Shown here one piece after another: positions 19,505 to 28,531 of a DNA stretch of 64,000 bases. Positions within the stretch are counted from its first letter, which is position 1, and each line of letters begins with the position of its first letter. Origin of the DNA: Bradyrhizobium sp. CSS354 (GTDB taxonomy: Bacteria; Pseudomonadota; Alphaproteobacteria; Rhizobiales; Xanthobacteraceae); NCBI RefSeq assembly GCF_029051725.1, contig NZ_JAACFU010000017.1, positions 1-64,000 of the forward strand. The letters are read 5' to 3'. The notes beneath the pieces are model-generated. The model ran no database searches. It saw nothing but the letters and a program-made list of their open reading frames with translations, and was not told the DNA's origin. The translations under genes were made by a program, and so were the position numbers.

Positions 19505-20605
19505 TTAGTGACCAAGAACGTGTGAACTGATCTGCGGCAGATCGTTTGGTTGTGCTGGCAGAGCTGCACTGAAGGCGAGCTTCTGGTTTAACCAACCGAA
19601 GATGCAATCGTCGGAAGTCACGAAGTTTTCGATGCATCCACCTGAGCTTTTAATCATCCGGGCCATGGTCAGATCCAGATCAATGCGCTCCTCAATACAT
19701 TCGATCTGTAGTTTCATCGCTTCCGAGACGCTAACAGCGCCCCGCCCTCCCGTGACTACGAGAACTGGGCATCTCAATCGTCGGATCAATTGCGTACGCC
19801 GTGCCGTGACGCTCCCCTCCTCCCGCGCGTCTGCAGCTCTAGTCATCCAGGCGACAGACGCCTGCATGCGTGCCCAATTCCAAAGGCCGCCATCGCAAAC
19901 CGCCGCAACTAGGCGGCGGTCAGAGGCCGCGAAGTCAGTAGCCAAAGCAGCCGAAAGTCCCTCTCCATAGACGCCGATCCGAGCGGCGTCGACGTCTGGG
20001 CGTCCAGAGAGGTAGTCCAAGCAGGATGACAACAAGGTTTGCGAAAGGCCCCGCGCGGGATGGGAGACATCTCGGTGAGATAGGACCAGGAGCGACATGC
20101 CTCGATCGGTCACCGCGGGCAGAAGTCTTGCAAGCAACGTGGCTTCTGATTCATCTTCCATGCTGATGCAAATGACCGCGGGTGCAGGTAGGGCATGATT
20201 GCCCGCAGGAACATAATAGGCCAGAAGTTCGGTATAGCCCCAGCTTTCGATTGTTACTCGCTCGACTTTCGCCAGGGCCACTTCAAGGCATTGAATTCCA
20301 GCCTCAATCCTCGCTGTCACTTCTCCGCATTGAGGCTCGTTCTCATGAAGCAGTCGCCTGGCCACCTCAAATGCTGTTAGCGCACAAAGTCGCGCCTCCG
20401 CCGCTTCGTTGCTGTCGCCTTGGCTTGCCTTCAAATCACCGATGATACATTGTTCATCGCCGAGTGTTGTCCACTTGGTAATCCAGCTCTGGCGAGTTGT
20501 AGATCCCTGGTCTTGCGCTCCAGTTACGCTGTCTAGAAAGGCTGCGGCACGTCGCCTTACTGACGAAAGATCCGCCCCTTTATGACAGCGAGTGATGTAC
20601 TCCAT
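19505..20605 (-). CDS. Alpha/beta-hydrolase-fold protein (FrsA/dienelactone hydrolase-like) lacking the usual nucleophile
   Basis: This 366-aa protein has an N-terminal helical part (to about 115) followed by an alpha/beta-hydrolase core: a strand APAVICISM, DVDAARIGVYGEGLSAAL at the nucleophile elbow, and CPVLVVTGG late. The elbow usually reads G-x-S-x-G; here residue 215 is Glu (G-E-G), so the catalytic Ser is absent. A Ser lies two residues after the second Gly. It may be a non-catalytic relative or use another residue. GGGGGA precedes the start. It stands alone between the second importer and the aminotransferase and may belong to the same pathway. Confidence 0.7.
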   Translation of the reverse strand: MEYITRCHKGADLSSVRRRAAAFLDSVTGAQDQGSTTRQSWITKWTTLGDEQCIIGDLKASQGDSNEAAEARLCALTAFEVARRLLHENEPQCGEVTARIEAGIQCLEVALAKVERVTIESWGYTELLAYYVPAGNHALPAPAVICISMEDESEATLLARLLPAVTDRGMSLLVLSHRDVSHPARGLSQTLLSSCLDYLSGRPDVDAARIGVYGEGLSAALATDFAASDRRLVAAVCDGGLWNWARMQASVAWMTRAADAREEGSVTARRTQLIRRLRCPVLVVTGGRGAVSVSEAMKLQIECIEERIDLDLTMARMIKSSGGCIENFVTSDDCIFGWLNQKLAFSAALPAQPNDLPQISSHVLGH

Positions 20606-21061
20606 GCAATCGATCCCCCTCGGAGCTGGGCCCCACTCGCGCGAGGTTCGTCAGCCATTTAATTCCACATGGAGAGGACAGGAGCCGCAGCAACTGCATT
20701 GGCAAAGAAGTCAACTTTGGCTTCTGCTCATCCTAATTTTAAAAACATTACGGGACGACTAAAGTCGAAGTTCCGCGATCTAGCCCTCTGCAAACTCGAA
20801 ATTCTGCGCCTGATAGCGATAACCTGCATATTTTCGCAGGGTGCTTTCGCCGAGTGGCGCCGGCTGAGTTTGAGAGCTTACCGATATGCGGTAGCGAGGG
20901 GGACGAGCTTCGTCTTGACCGCCAACCGCGCGAGTGCCTCAGCAAGAACAACACTGATGGCACAACGCGCATGGCTATGTGACGCTGGCCGACCTGCCTG
21001 TCCAAGAACGAACAGACAGCGAGGCTCCACATAGGAGCACATTTTCTAGTTGCGAGCCGGC
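20606..21061. other. Intergenic region, no supported gene
   Basis: About 455 bp separates the aminotransferase stop from the hydrolase-like gene start. No frame resembles a known family and no terminator hairpin with a T-run was found. Confidence 0.45.
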
Positions 21062-22447
21062 TTACTTCGCGAGCTCATCCATCACTTGCTTGGTAGCCTT
21101 GTAAGCCAGATCAACGATCTCATCGATTTCAGCTTCAGATACCACCAGAGGAGGAGCAAATCCAAGGATGTCTCCGTGTGGCATAGCTCGTGCAATGAGC
21201 CCTCGATCGCGAGCAGCCTTGGAGATCCGCGCTCCCACCTTGAGTTCTGGATCAAATCGGCGCTTTGTCTGACGGTCGGCAACAAACTCTACCGCGCCGA
21301 GCAAGCCTACACCGCGAACTTCGCCTACGATCTCCAACTGTGCAAATTTTTCCTTGAGCCGCTTCTGGAAATGCGCGCCGACGGTCTTGGCGCGGTCGCT
21401 GAGACGCTCCCGCTCGACGATATCAAGGACCGCATTGGCAGCAGCCGCCGCAATGGGATGGCCGGAATAGGTGTAGCCGTGAGAAAATGCTCCGACCCGA
21501 TCCGCCGCCTCTTCCATGACGGCATATACTTTCTCGCCGATAATGGCAGCCGAGAGCGGGACGTAGCCGGACGTCAGGCCTTTTGCGACCGTGACCAGAT
21601 CCGGTTCCATCTCGTAAAGCGTGCTGCCGAAATCAGCGCCGGTTCGACCGAAACCGCAAATAACCTCATCTGCGATCAGAAGAACATCATAGCGCCTAAG
21701 CACGGACTGAACCTCGCGCCAGTAGCCGGCGGGCGGGGGCGTGATCCCGCCCGTACCAAGCACGGGCTCGGCAATAAACGCGCCGATCGTTTCTGGACCT
21801 TCCCTAACGATTAGCTCTTCAAGCTCCGCCGCCCGCCGACGAGAAAACGACTCTTCCGGCTCGCCCGGCTCGGCTCCCCAGTAGTGGTGCGGCGCGCCCG
21901 TATGCACAATACCCGGAAAGGGAAGATCCATATGATCGTGGTAAAACGACATGCCGGTCATTGAGCCAGAGATAACTGAGCAACCGTGATAGCCCCGCTC
22001 GCGTGAGATGATCTTTTTCTTCTTAGGCTGGCCACGAAGGTTGTTGTAATACCAGACAAGCTTCGCCTGGGTTTCGTTCGCATCCGATCCCGACAGACCG
22101 TAGAATACCTTGCTGGGCTTACCGGGGGCCATTCGCACGAGACGGTGCGACAAAGTGGCGAGCTCCTCGGTGGTGTGCGCCGCATACGTATGGTAGTAGG
22201 CGAGTTGGTAAGCCTGTCGCGCAATGGCTTCAGCCACTTCGGTCCGGCCGTATCCGATGTTTACGCAGTAGAGTCCCGCAAAGCCGTCGATATAACTGTG
22301 TCCCTGCGCATCTTCGATGCGGATACCTTTTCCTCCAGTGACGATCGTCGGATCACCGATCTTACCGGTGGCGAAGTCTTTGAGCTGAGTGAAAGGATGG
22401 AGAACAGTCGAGCGATCTTGTTCAGCGATAGTCTTTATCTTGTTCAT
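21062..22447 (-). CDS. Class III (omega) aminotransferase, PLP-dependent
   Basis: This 461-aa transaminase of the beta-alanine/putrescine/4-aminobutyrate:pyruvate group moves a terminal amino group to an oxo acid. The PLP-binding lysine is in TVAKGLTSGYVPL. DEVICGFGRTG precedes it, and SGSDANETQAKL marks the substrate/cofactor phosphate region. A strong AGGAGG ribosome site precedes the ATG. It starts 10 bp after the aldehyde dehydrogenase gene, so the two form an operon. Together they could convert an omega-amino acid or diamine to a semialdehyde and then to the acid. Confidence 0.93.
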   Translation of the reverse strand: MNKIKTIAEQDRSTVLHPFTQLKDFATGKIGDPTIVTGGKGIRIEDAQGHSYIDGFAGLYCVNIGYGRTEVAEAIARQAYQLAYYHTYAAHTTEELATLSHRLVRMAPGKPSKVFYGLSGSDANETQAKLVWYYNNLRGQPKKKKIISRERGYHGCSVISGSMTGMSFYHDHMDLPFPGIVHTGAPHHYWGAEPGEPEESFSRRRAAELEELIVREGPETIGAFIAEPVLGTGGITPPPAGYWREVQSVLRRYDVLLIADEVICGFGRTGADFGSTLYEMEPDLVTVAKGLTSGYVPLSAAIIGEKVYAVMEEAADRVGAFSHGYTYSGHPIAAAAANAVLDIVERERLSDRAKTVGAHFQKRLKEKFAQLEIVGEVRGVGLLGAVEFVADRQTKRRFDPELKVGARISKAARDRGLIARAMPHGDILGFAPPLVVSEAEIDEIVDLAYKATKQVMDELAK

Positions 22448-22457
22448 TCATTTCCTC

Positions 22458-23972
22458 CTAAGCCGCCAAGTCGCCGAAGCACACGTACTTCAGTTCCATG
22501 TATTCCGATAGACCGTGCCGAGAGCCTTCGCGTCCCAGTCCTGACTGCTTCCATCCACCGAACGGAATGGGCGGACCTGTAAAGGAAGCAGTGTTGATAC
22601 CGAGCATGCCGCACTCCATTCTCTCAGAGAGCCGGAGCGCTCGACGCAGGTTGTCGGTGTACACGTACCCGGCCAAGCCCATTTCGCTCGAATTGGCTCG
22701 AGTGATGGCCTCTTCTTCCGAGTCGAAAGCTAATACCGCAGCTACCGGCCCAAACGTTTCTTCACGCGCGATGAGCATGTCGTCGGTGACTTGAGTGAGC
22801 AGAGTCGGAAGAACGAAGTTCGGGCCCAAACTGTCATCTTTCTTCGCGGTGATGACTTGCGCGCCCTTTCCGACCGCATCGACGATTTGCGCCCGGCACT
22901 TCTCGGCTACCGAAAGCTTCGTCATTGGCCCGATATCGGTACCAGGATTCAAGCCGTGGCCGACCTTGAGCTTAGCCATTGCCGCACTAAGCGTTTCCAC
23001 GAACGGATCGTGGATACCCCTTTGAACGTAAATGCGATTTGCCGCGAGACAGTCTTGACCCGAAGTCGCGAACTTCGCCGCCATCACACCTTTCACGGCC
23101 TTCTCGAGGTCAACGTCATCAAAGATCAGGAAGGGAGCATGTCCTCCGAGCTCGAGCGAGACTTTCTTGATGGTCTGGGCCGAACCCTCCAGAAGCAAGC
23201 GGCCGACCTGAGTAGACCCCGTAAACGAGAGGGCTCGTATTCTGGTGTCGCGCAACAGAGGCGTTGATAGTTCGATGGGCTCGCCCACCAGCGTTTGAAA
23301 CACGCCGACGGGAAGGCCGGCCTCTTCCGCCAATCTGGCCAGGGCAATAGCGGACAGCGGCGTCTCCGGCGCGGGCTTCACGATGATCGGACAGCCTGCC
23401 GCAAGAGCGGCGCCCGCCTTCCGTGTGATCATCGCGATGGGGAAGTTCCACGGAGTTACCGCTGCCGCGATCCCGATCGGCTGCATCCGCACCTGAAGCA
23501 GACTGTCAGCCTTATGACTCGGAATCGTCTCTCCGTATGCACGATCCCCTTCTGCGGCGAACCACTCGAGGAATGCAGCACCGTACTCAACCTCGTAACG
23601 CGCTTCCGCCAGCGGCTTGCCCTGCTCGCTTGCCACCAACGTGGCAAGGTCTTCTGAATGGTCGCGCATCAATGACGCCCAACCTCTGAGAATAGCTCCG
23701 CGCTTTGCCGGCAATAAGCTTCGCCAAGCCGGAAAGGCTCGCTCAGCCGCGTCAATTGCGAGCGTCATGTCCGCGCTACTGCAACGAGCAACGTCCGCAA
23801 TAACCTCGCCCGTGGCGGGATCCATCACGACGTCTCTTTGGTTGCCCGTAATCCAGCGACCATCAACGAGCGCGGCCCCCGCAACAAAGTCGCGGCGACG
23901 CAGCCTCCGAAGGCATGTTGCAGCGATCCCGACCATCTGCGGATGAATGGTCCGGGCAGCTTGAAAGGCCAT
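22458..23972 (-). CDS. gabD: NAD(P)-dependent aldehyde dehydrogenase, succinate-semialdehyde dehydrogenase type
   Basis: This 504-aa enzyme would oxidise succinic semialdehyde or a similar product of the adjacent aminotransferase to the acid. It shows the GabD-like ASEQGKPLAEA, the catalytic Glu in LELGGHAPF, the catalytic Cys in SGQDCLAANR, and a C-terminal GGWKQSGLGREG. The start at 23972 has AGGA at a suitable distance; an upstream TTG frame and a later ATG (23936) are alternatives. The N-terminal extension of about 20 residues is longer than in E. coli GabD. It is divergent from the Lrp-type regulator. Confidence 0.88.
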   Translation of the reverse strand: MAFQAARTIHPQMVGIAATCLRRLRRRDFVAGAALVDGRWITGNQRDVVMDPATGEVIADVARCSSADMTLAIDAAERAFPAWRSLLPAKRGAILRGWASLMRDHSEDLATLVASEQGKPLAEARYEVEYGAAFLEWFAAEGDRAYGETIPSHKADSLLQVRMQPIGIAAAVTPWNFPIAMITRKAGAALAAGCPIIVKPAPETPLSAIALARLAEEAGLPVGVFQTLVGEPIELSTPLLRDTRIRALSFTGSTQVGRLLLEGSAQTIKKVSLELGGHAPFLIFDDVDLEKAVKGVMAAKFATSGQDCLAANRIYVQRGIHDPFVETLSAAMAKLKVGHGLNPGTDIGPMTKLSVAEKCRAQIVDAVGKGAQVITAKKDDSLGPNFVLPTLLTQVTDDMLIAREETFGPVAAVLAFDSEEEAITRANSSEMGLAGYVYTDNLRRALRLSERMECGMLGINTASFTGPPIPFGGWKQSGLGREGSRHGLSEYMELKYVCFGDLAA

Positions 23973-24123
23973 CTGTAAAGTCCTACGCGGTCGCTTGTTG
24001 AAATCCACCAAGCATTCAGGATACTAATGTTACCAACCGATTTGCATCGCATTTTGCCGGGGATCGTTGTGTTTCCTGCACCGCCGCGGCATTCTGCGAC
24101 GAAATTCACCCGGAGCCGCGATA

Positions 24124-24600
24124 ATGCAATACGACAGAACGGACGCCCGCATCCTTGAGATCGTCCAAAAAAATAACCGTCTGACTTCAGAGGTGATCGG
24201 CGAAATGGCTGGTCTTTCTGCTACCGCGTGTCAACGACGACTGAAGAGACTTCGTTCGGAAGGTGTCATCGAGGCCGACGTGTCGATCGTTTCGGCGAAA
24301 GCGGTGGGAAGGCCCATACAGATGCTGGTTATGGTGACTTTAGAACGTGAGCGCTCGGACATCATCGACAAGTTCAAGAAGGCCATCAAAGGCTCGGCTG
24401 AAGTCGTCAATGGATTTTACATCACTGGCGACGCCGATTTCGTCCTATACGTCACCTCGCGCACGATGGAAGATTACGAGCAATTCACCCGCCGCTTCTT
24501 CTATGAGAACTCGGATATCAAAGGGTTTAAGACGATGGTGGTGATAGACCGCGTGAAGTCGGGTTTTGCGATTCCTGTGGAAATTCCCGACGAGGAGTGA
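24124..24600 (+). CDS. Lrp/AsnC family transcriptional regulator
   Basis: This 158-aa protein has an N-terminal AsnC-type helix-turn-helix (DARILEIVQKNNRLTSEVI, then LSATACQRRLKRLRSEGVI). A C-terminal RAM/ligand-binding domain follows, in which GFYITGDADFVLYV is the usual amino-acid-sensing segment. The start at 24124 has GGAG about 11 bp ahead and removes a non-homologous leader. It is transcribed divergently from gabD-aminotransferase with about 150 bp between, so it most likely controls that operon and possibly itself in response to an amino acid. Confidence 0.92.
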   Translation: MQYDRTDARILEIVQKNNRLTSEVIGEMAGLSATACQRRLKRLRSEGVIEADVSIVSAKAVGRPIQMLVMVTLERERSDIIDKFKKAIKGSAEVVNGFYITGDADFVLYVTSRTMEDYEQFTRRFFYENSDIKGFKTMVVIDRVKSGFAIPVEIPDEE

Positions 24601-24699
24601 CAGGACAAGCTCTGGTGCCTCTCGACCATCACCAACATCTGCGCTCGTTCCCTTCGTTCACTCGCATAGAACGCGACAAATTTCGCATTCTCATTCCAC

Positions 24700-25175
24700 C
24701 ACTCTTGTTGACTATCATTGTTTGGAGCTCCAACAAAACTCAAAGCCGCGAGCCGCTTCGCTGACGTTCGCCTGCGACCTTCCTGGCCGCTCTGTGATTG
24801 ACGTGCTATGGTTCATCGAGGGATCAATCGATGGCGCGAGCGTTCGGACTTGCATCGAGAAGGTTCTTCTGCCGGCGCTTCGGCCCGGCGATATCGTGGT
24901 CACGGACGCTCTGGGCAGCCGAAAAGCAAACTCGGGCGCCAGCTCATGCGATCAGCCGACGCCAAACTGTTTTTCCTGCCAAACTACTCGCCCAACCCGA
25001 ACAACCCGATTGAATGGGTCTTCCCAAGCTTAAACGTCTGCTCCGAGGAGCGCCGCCCGAACTGTCGATGCGGTCTGCGCCGCCGTCGATGAAGCCGTGA
25101 CAGCATTCCCCCAGAAGAACGCGCGAACTAGCTCGGAAATACAGGCTATCGACCCCAATGCCTTCACGCTGTAGT
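24700..25175 (+). mobile_element. IS630-family transposase remnant
   Basis: This is the 3' half of an IS630-type transposase, broken across frames. Recognisable pieces in order are LRPGDIVVTDALGSRK (the family's 'GDIVVMDNLGSHK' strand, here with D-A instead of D-N), DAKLFFLPNYSPNPNNPIE (family: fLPpYSPdlNPIE, with the last catalytic Glu), a KLKRLLR piece, and a shifted segment matching the C-terminal 'F.p.ECaNyf' region. No intact frame spans them and the N-terminus is missing. It is inactive debris next to the Lrp gene. Confidence 0.8.
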
Positions 25176-26538
25176 CGGAACAGGGCTGAAATCGCGTTCC
25201 CAGTTGTCAGAGATCAAGCTTCGAGAATCCTAACGATCGATCGTCGCAAGCAACGATGGACCGATGGACTAAGCCGTCCAGCCGGAGAATTCGGCGTCAA
25301 GGGTATCATCGCGCCGCTGCGCTATTGCGCGTTCCCGCGCATCGAGCTGGCAAGCGTTTTCTCGAAATGTTGGCATTTCGATCCAAGGTGCAATGTTGAC
25401 CTGCGCTATGATTAAGATGTCCGTGCGTTGGAACTTGTATGACCACCTTATTGTACCGCTGAATGCTCGCCCGATCTCCCTCTGCCATCGGCTGCTTTTG
25501 ACTGCGCTCGATCTGTTCGATCTTACCACGTGGGATCTGTTGCTAATTTTTGATCTACCCTCGCGTCCGAGTGGCATTGATAACTCCGGCCCGGCTCTAT
25601 TCGGTCGGGGAACAAATGCCTCGATGGCGGCTCAATGCTTCGTTGACAATCTCGCTCCGACTTTTTTGCGCGGGATGAGAAGCAAACCGTAATTGGTGTT
25701 CGTCGACCGCTCCGCTCATTCTATTGGTACGGCCGACACAAGACACGCGGATGCGACATCGGGGTGCTCCGCTCCAGTGCGCCCGATGCTGGCGACGTGA
25801 AGAGGATGACCGTAATGGACCGATTCAAGATCGGCTGTTGTGGTCCCAATGAGTGCCGCCAGCCGAACAGTGATCGCATCCTCACTCCCCGAGTCTGCGT
25901 TCGCGCTCTTTTTCATCGCTTACTTGCACATAACGCGCAAAATCGCCGCTTTCATCTGTTTATTCTCCTTTGCAGTCGATGCTTGAGGCGAGAAAGTGCT
26001 TATCCGACCATTCGTCAAAACAAGACCGAGACAACAAACCTTCTATCGCTCGGTCGCGCGAATTTTGCTCTCTGGCGAGACGAGCCGATGTGCGGTGACT
26101 CCGGTCTCAGGAGGTTCGTCTGAGGGTTGGCTGAAGAACCCCACCTCGTCTGACTATCTTCAATATTGACGCGGTACGTGACCGGTATCAGTTGCTGAAT
26201 CATCGCCGGTGAGCGAGTTATGTCAGATATCACAGCGGTGAATTCTATTCAGGCGATTCGAGCCCCCGCGTCCCATCGACTGAGTGATGCTTCTACCTCT
26301 ATCAAGTTACTAAGACGCGGCGGATCGCCGCCTTTTGGCCCGCTGCTTCGAGAAGCGGCGCTTCGCGCGCGCGCTAGGAACAAGTCAATTCCCGGCACAT
26401 CTCGAAAAGCCAGCATCGACGATTTAGACTGTGCGCGGGGCAGACGCGTTTCAAAACGCTCTTCACCACAGGCGTCCGGACGCTGGGAGATAGTGAGTCA
26501 TTTTAGTCTGGACGCCTAGGAGGTAAGCCAAAAACGAT
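25176..26538. other. Long region of decayed DNA, no supported gene
   Basis: About 1.36 kb downstream of the IS630 remnant carries only short overlapping frames. A minus-strand 66-codon stretch (25716-25916) and a plus-strand 99-codon stretch (26220-26519) are open, but neither resembles a family I recognise. The MFS gene promoter should lie near the right end. Confidence 0.4.
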
Positions 26539-28224
26539 ATGACGGACATGCCCAAGCCCCGGACGTTCAACGCCGACGGTATCACCGCGCCATTCCGACA
26601 TGCCACCTTCCGTCGTATTTGGCTCGCAAGTTTGCTGTCCAATCTTGGCGCTTTGATCCGGGGAGTCGGCGCAGCTTGGGCGATGATGCAGATGACATCG
26701 TCAGCGGACATGGTGGCACTTGTACAGACCGCGCTGATGCTGCCGGTTATGCTAATCTCGATGCCGGCTGGAGCGATTGCCGACATGTATGACCGGCGCA
26801 GGATTATCCTGTATTCGCTTGGGATCGCGTTGACGGGCGCGACTGCGTTGACCACGCTCGCTTGGCTGGATCTCGTGACGCCAAATCTTTTGCTGGCACT
26901 GTGCTTTCTGGTAGGTACCGCTGTGGCGCTATTGGATCCCGCTTGGCAGTCCTCCGTAAGCGAGCAAGTCCCCTCTGACGCTTTGCCTGCGGCGATAGCA
27001 TTAAACGGCATCAGCTACAACCTCGCGCGAAGCGTTGGACCTGCGCTCGGAGGGATTGTCGTGGCAGCCGCCGGCATAGTGGCCGCATTTGCTATCAACG
27101 CCCTGTTGTATCTGCCATTGATGTTTGCTCTATTTCTGTGGAAGCGCGCCCCTGAGCCATCGCGTGTGCCACCCGAAAGCCTCCATCGCGCTATCGTTTC
27201 GGGCGTTCGCTACATCATGAATGCGCCATCGATTAAGATTGTGCTGATTCGCGCCATGGCCATGGGCTTGTTCGGGGGCGCAATCATTGCTCTGATGCCG
27301 CTGGTCGCCCGCGATCTCCTGCACGGAGGTGCCGAAACCTATGGCATTATTCTCAGTGCCTTTGGTCTGGGCGCCGTGATCGGTGCGCTCAGCGTCACAG
27401 AGGTACGCAAGCGTATGACGGGGGAGGCCGCCATTCGGGCCTGCGCCCTTTCGATGGGCGGTGCTCTTGTGGCGGTAGCGATAAGCCGCGAACCACTTCT
27501 GACGGCCGTCGCGCTGGTTTTGGCTGGGGCGGTATGGATGATGGCGTGGGTACTTTTCAGCATTGGCGTGCAATTGTCAGCGCCGCGCTGGGTGACAGGG
27601 CGAGCGCTTGCGGCCTACCAGGCGGCCAGTTCCGGCGGGATCGCCGTCGGAAGCTGGGCGTGGGGCCATGTGACTGACATCGCCGGAGTAAATGTTGCGC
27701 TCCTATTGGCGGCCGCTTTGCTGGCCGTCTCTCCGCTGCTCGGGTTTTGGTTGCCCATGCCACGCGTCAGCGCACGGGGCGAAGAACCTGAGATGCTCGA
27801 CGATCCGAAAGTGCGTCTGGCACTGAGCGGACGCAGTGGACCGCTCGTCGTAGAGATAGAATATCGGGTCGGGCAGGAGAACGCCCGCTCTTTCCATAAT
27901 TTAATGCAAGACATTCAACTCTTCCGCCAGCGTAACGGAGCCTATGGCTGGTCGATCGCCCGAGATATTGCAGATCCGGAACTGTGGACAGAGCGTTATC
28001 ACTGTCCAACGTGGCTCGATTATTTGCGCCAGCGCAACCGCGCGACTAAATCGGAGCGCGCGCTGGACCAGCGGGCAACGGCCTTCCACATCGGTCCAGA
28101 GCCTGTGCGTGTGCGGCGCATGCTCGAGCGCCCGTTCGGATCCGTACGCTGGAAGGAAGACGCGCCCGATCGCGCTGCGGCCAAGGACTTAGAGAGCAAG
28201 CACGAGCATGGCGCAATGCGCTAG
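26539..28224 (+). CDS. MFS transporter with C-terminal extension (MFS_3 / EntS-like family)
   Basis: This 561-aa protein has about eleven or twelve membrane segments in the first 410 residues (MFS_3 pattern TFRRIWLASLLSNLGALI at the start, a DMYDRRR loop after segment 2). A soluble C-terminal domain of about 140 residues follows (VEIEYRVGQENARSFHNLM, later AYGWSIARDIADPELW). That tail is characteristic of PF05977 proteins, thought to be exporters, and resembles an antibiotic-monooxygenase-like fold. The substrate is unknown. AGGAGGT lies about 14 bp before the start, which is rather far. A hairpin terminator follows at 28358. Confidence 0.88.
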   Translation: MTDMPKPRTFNADGITAPFRHATFRRIWLASLLSNLGALIRGVGAAWAMMQMTSSADMVALVQTALMLPVMLISMPAGAIADMYDRRRIILYSLGIALTGATALTTLAWLDLVTPNLLLALCFLVGTAVALLDPAWQSSVSEQVPSDALPAAIALNGISYNLARSVGPALGGIVVAAAGIVAAFAINALLYLPLMFALFLWKRAPEPSRVPPESLHRAIVSGVRYIMNAPSIKIVLIRAMAMGLFGGAIIALMPLVARDLLHGGAETYGIILSAFGLGAVIGALSVTEVRKRMTGEAAIRACALSMGGALVAVAISREPLLTAVALVLAGAVWMMAWVLFSIGVQLSAPRWVTGRALAAYQAASSGGIAVGSWAWGHVTDIAGVNVALLLAAALLAVSPLLGFWLPMPRVSARGEEPEMLDDPKVRLALSGRSGPLVVEIEYRVGQENARSFHNLMQDIQLFRQRNGAYGWSIARDIADPELWTERYHCPTWLDYLRQRNRATKSERALDQRATAFHIGPEPVRVRRMLERPFGSVRWKEDAPDRAAAKDLESKHEHGAMR

Positions 28225-28357
28225 TTGCAGGGAAGATGTGGGCCCCGCTGCAGAGATGGCATCAACCCAGTTCCGACCTGCTCGGGACACATACCACGAA
28301 CTCCCGCAGGAGCGAGGCGGCCCGGTAGCTGAAAAGAGCAAAGGATTAACTTACCAG

Positions 28358-28386
28358 AAGCGCCCCGCGGACGGCGGCGCTTTTTC
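28358..28386 (+). terminator. Rho-independent terminator of the MFS_3 gene
   Basis: A 7-bp stem AAGCGCC/GGCGCTT with an 11-nt GC-rich loop runs directly into TTTTC on the plus strand, about 135 bp after the MFS stop codon. Confidence 0.75.
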
Positions 28387-28460
28387 TCAGCCGGTAGAGG
28401 CGCTCGATTGCGCTCCCTGGCTCTAGTCAACTTCTCCTGCCGAACCGCACAGGGTTCTGA

Positions 28461-28491
28461 AAAAGGGGCCACCCCCGAAGGAGTGGCCCGC
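28461..28491 (-). terminator. Rho-independent terminator of the alanine dehydrogenase gene
   Basis: Read on the minus strand, GGGCCAC, a 10-nt loop and GTGGCCC are followed by CTTTTTC, about 45 bp after the ald stop. It faces the terminator of the converging MFS gene. Confidence 0.8.
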
Positions 28492-28531
28492 CAAGTCAGG
28501 GAGGAAATGCCCCCATGGGAGGCCTCGGGGA

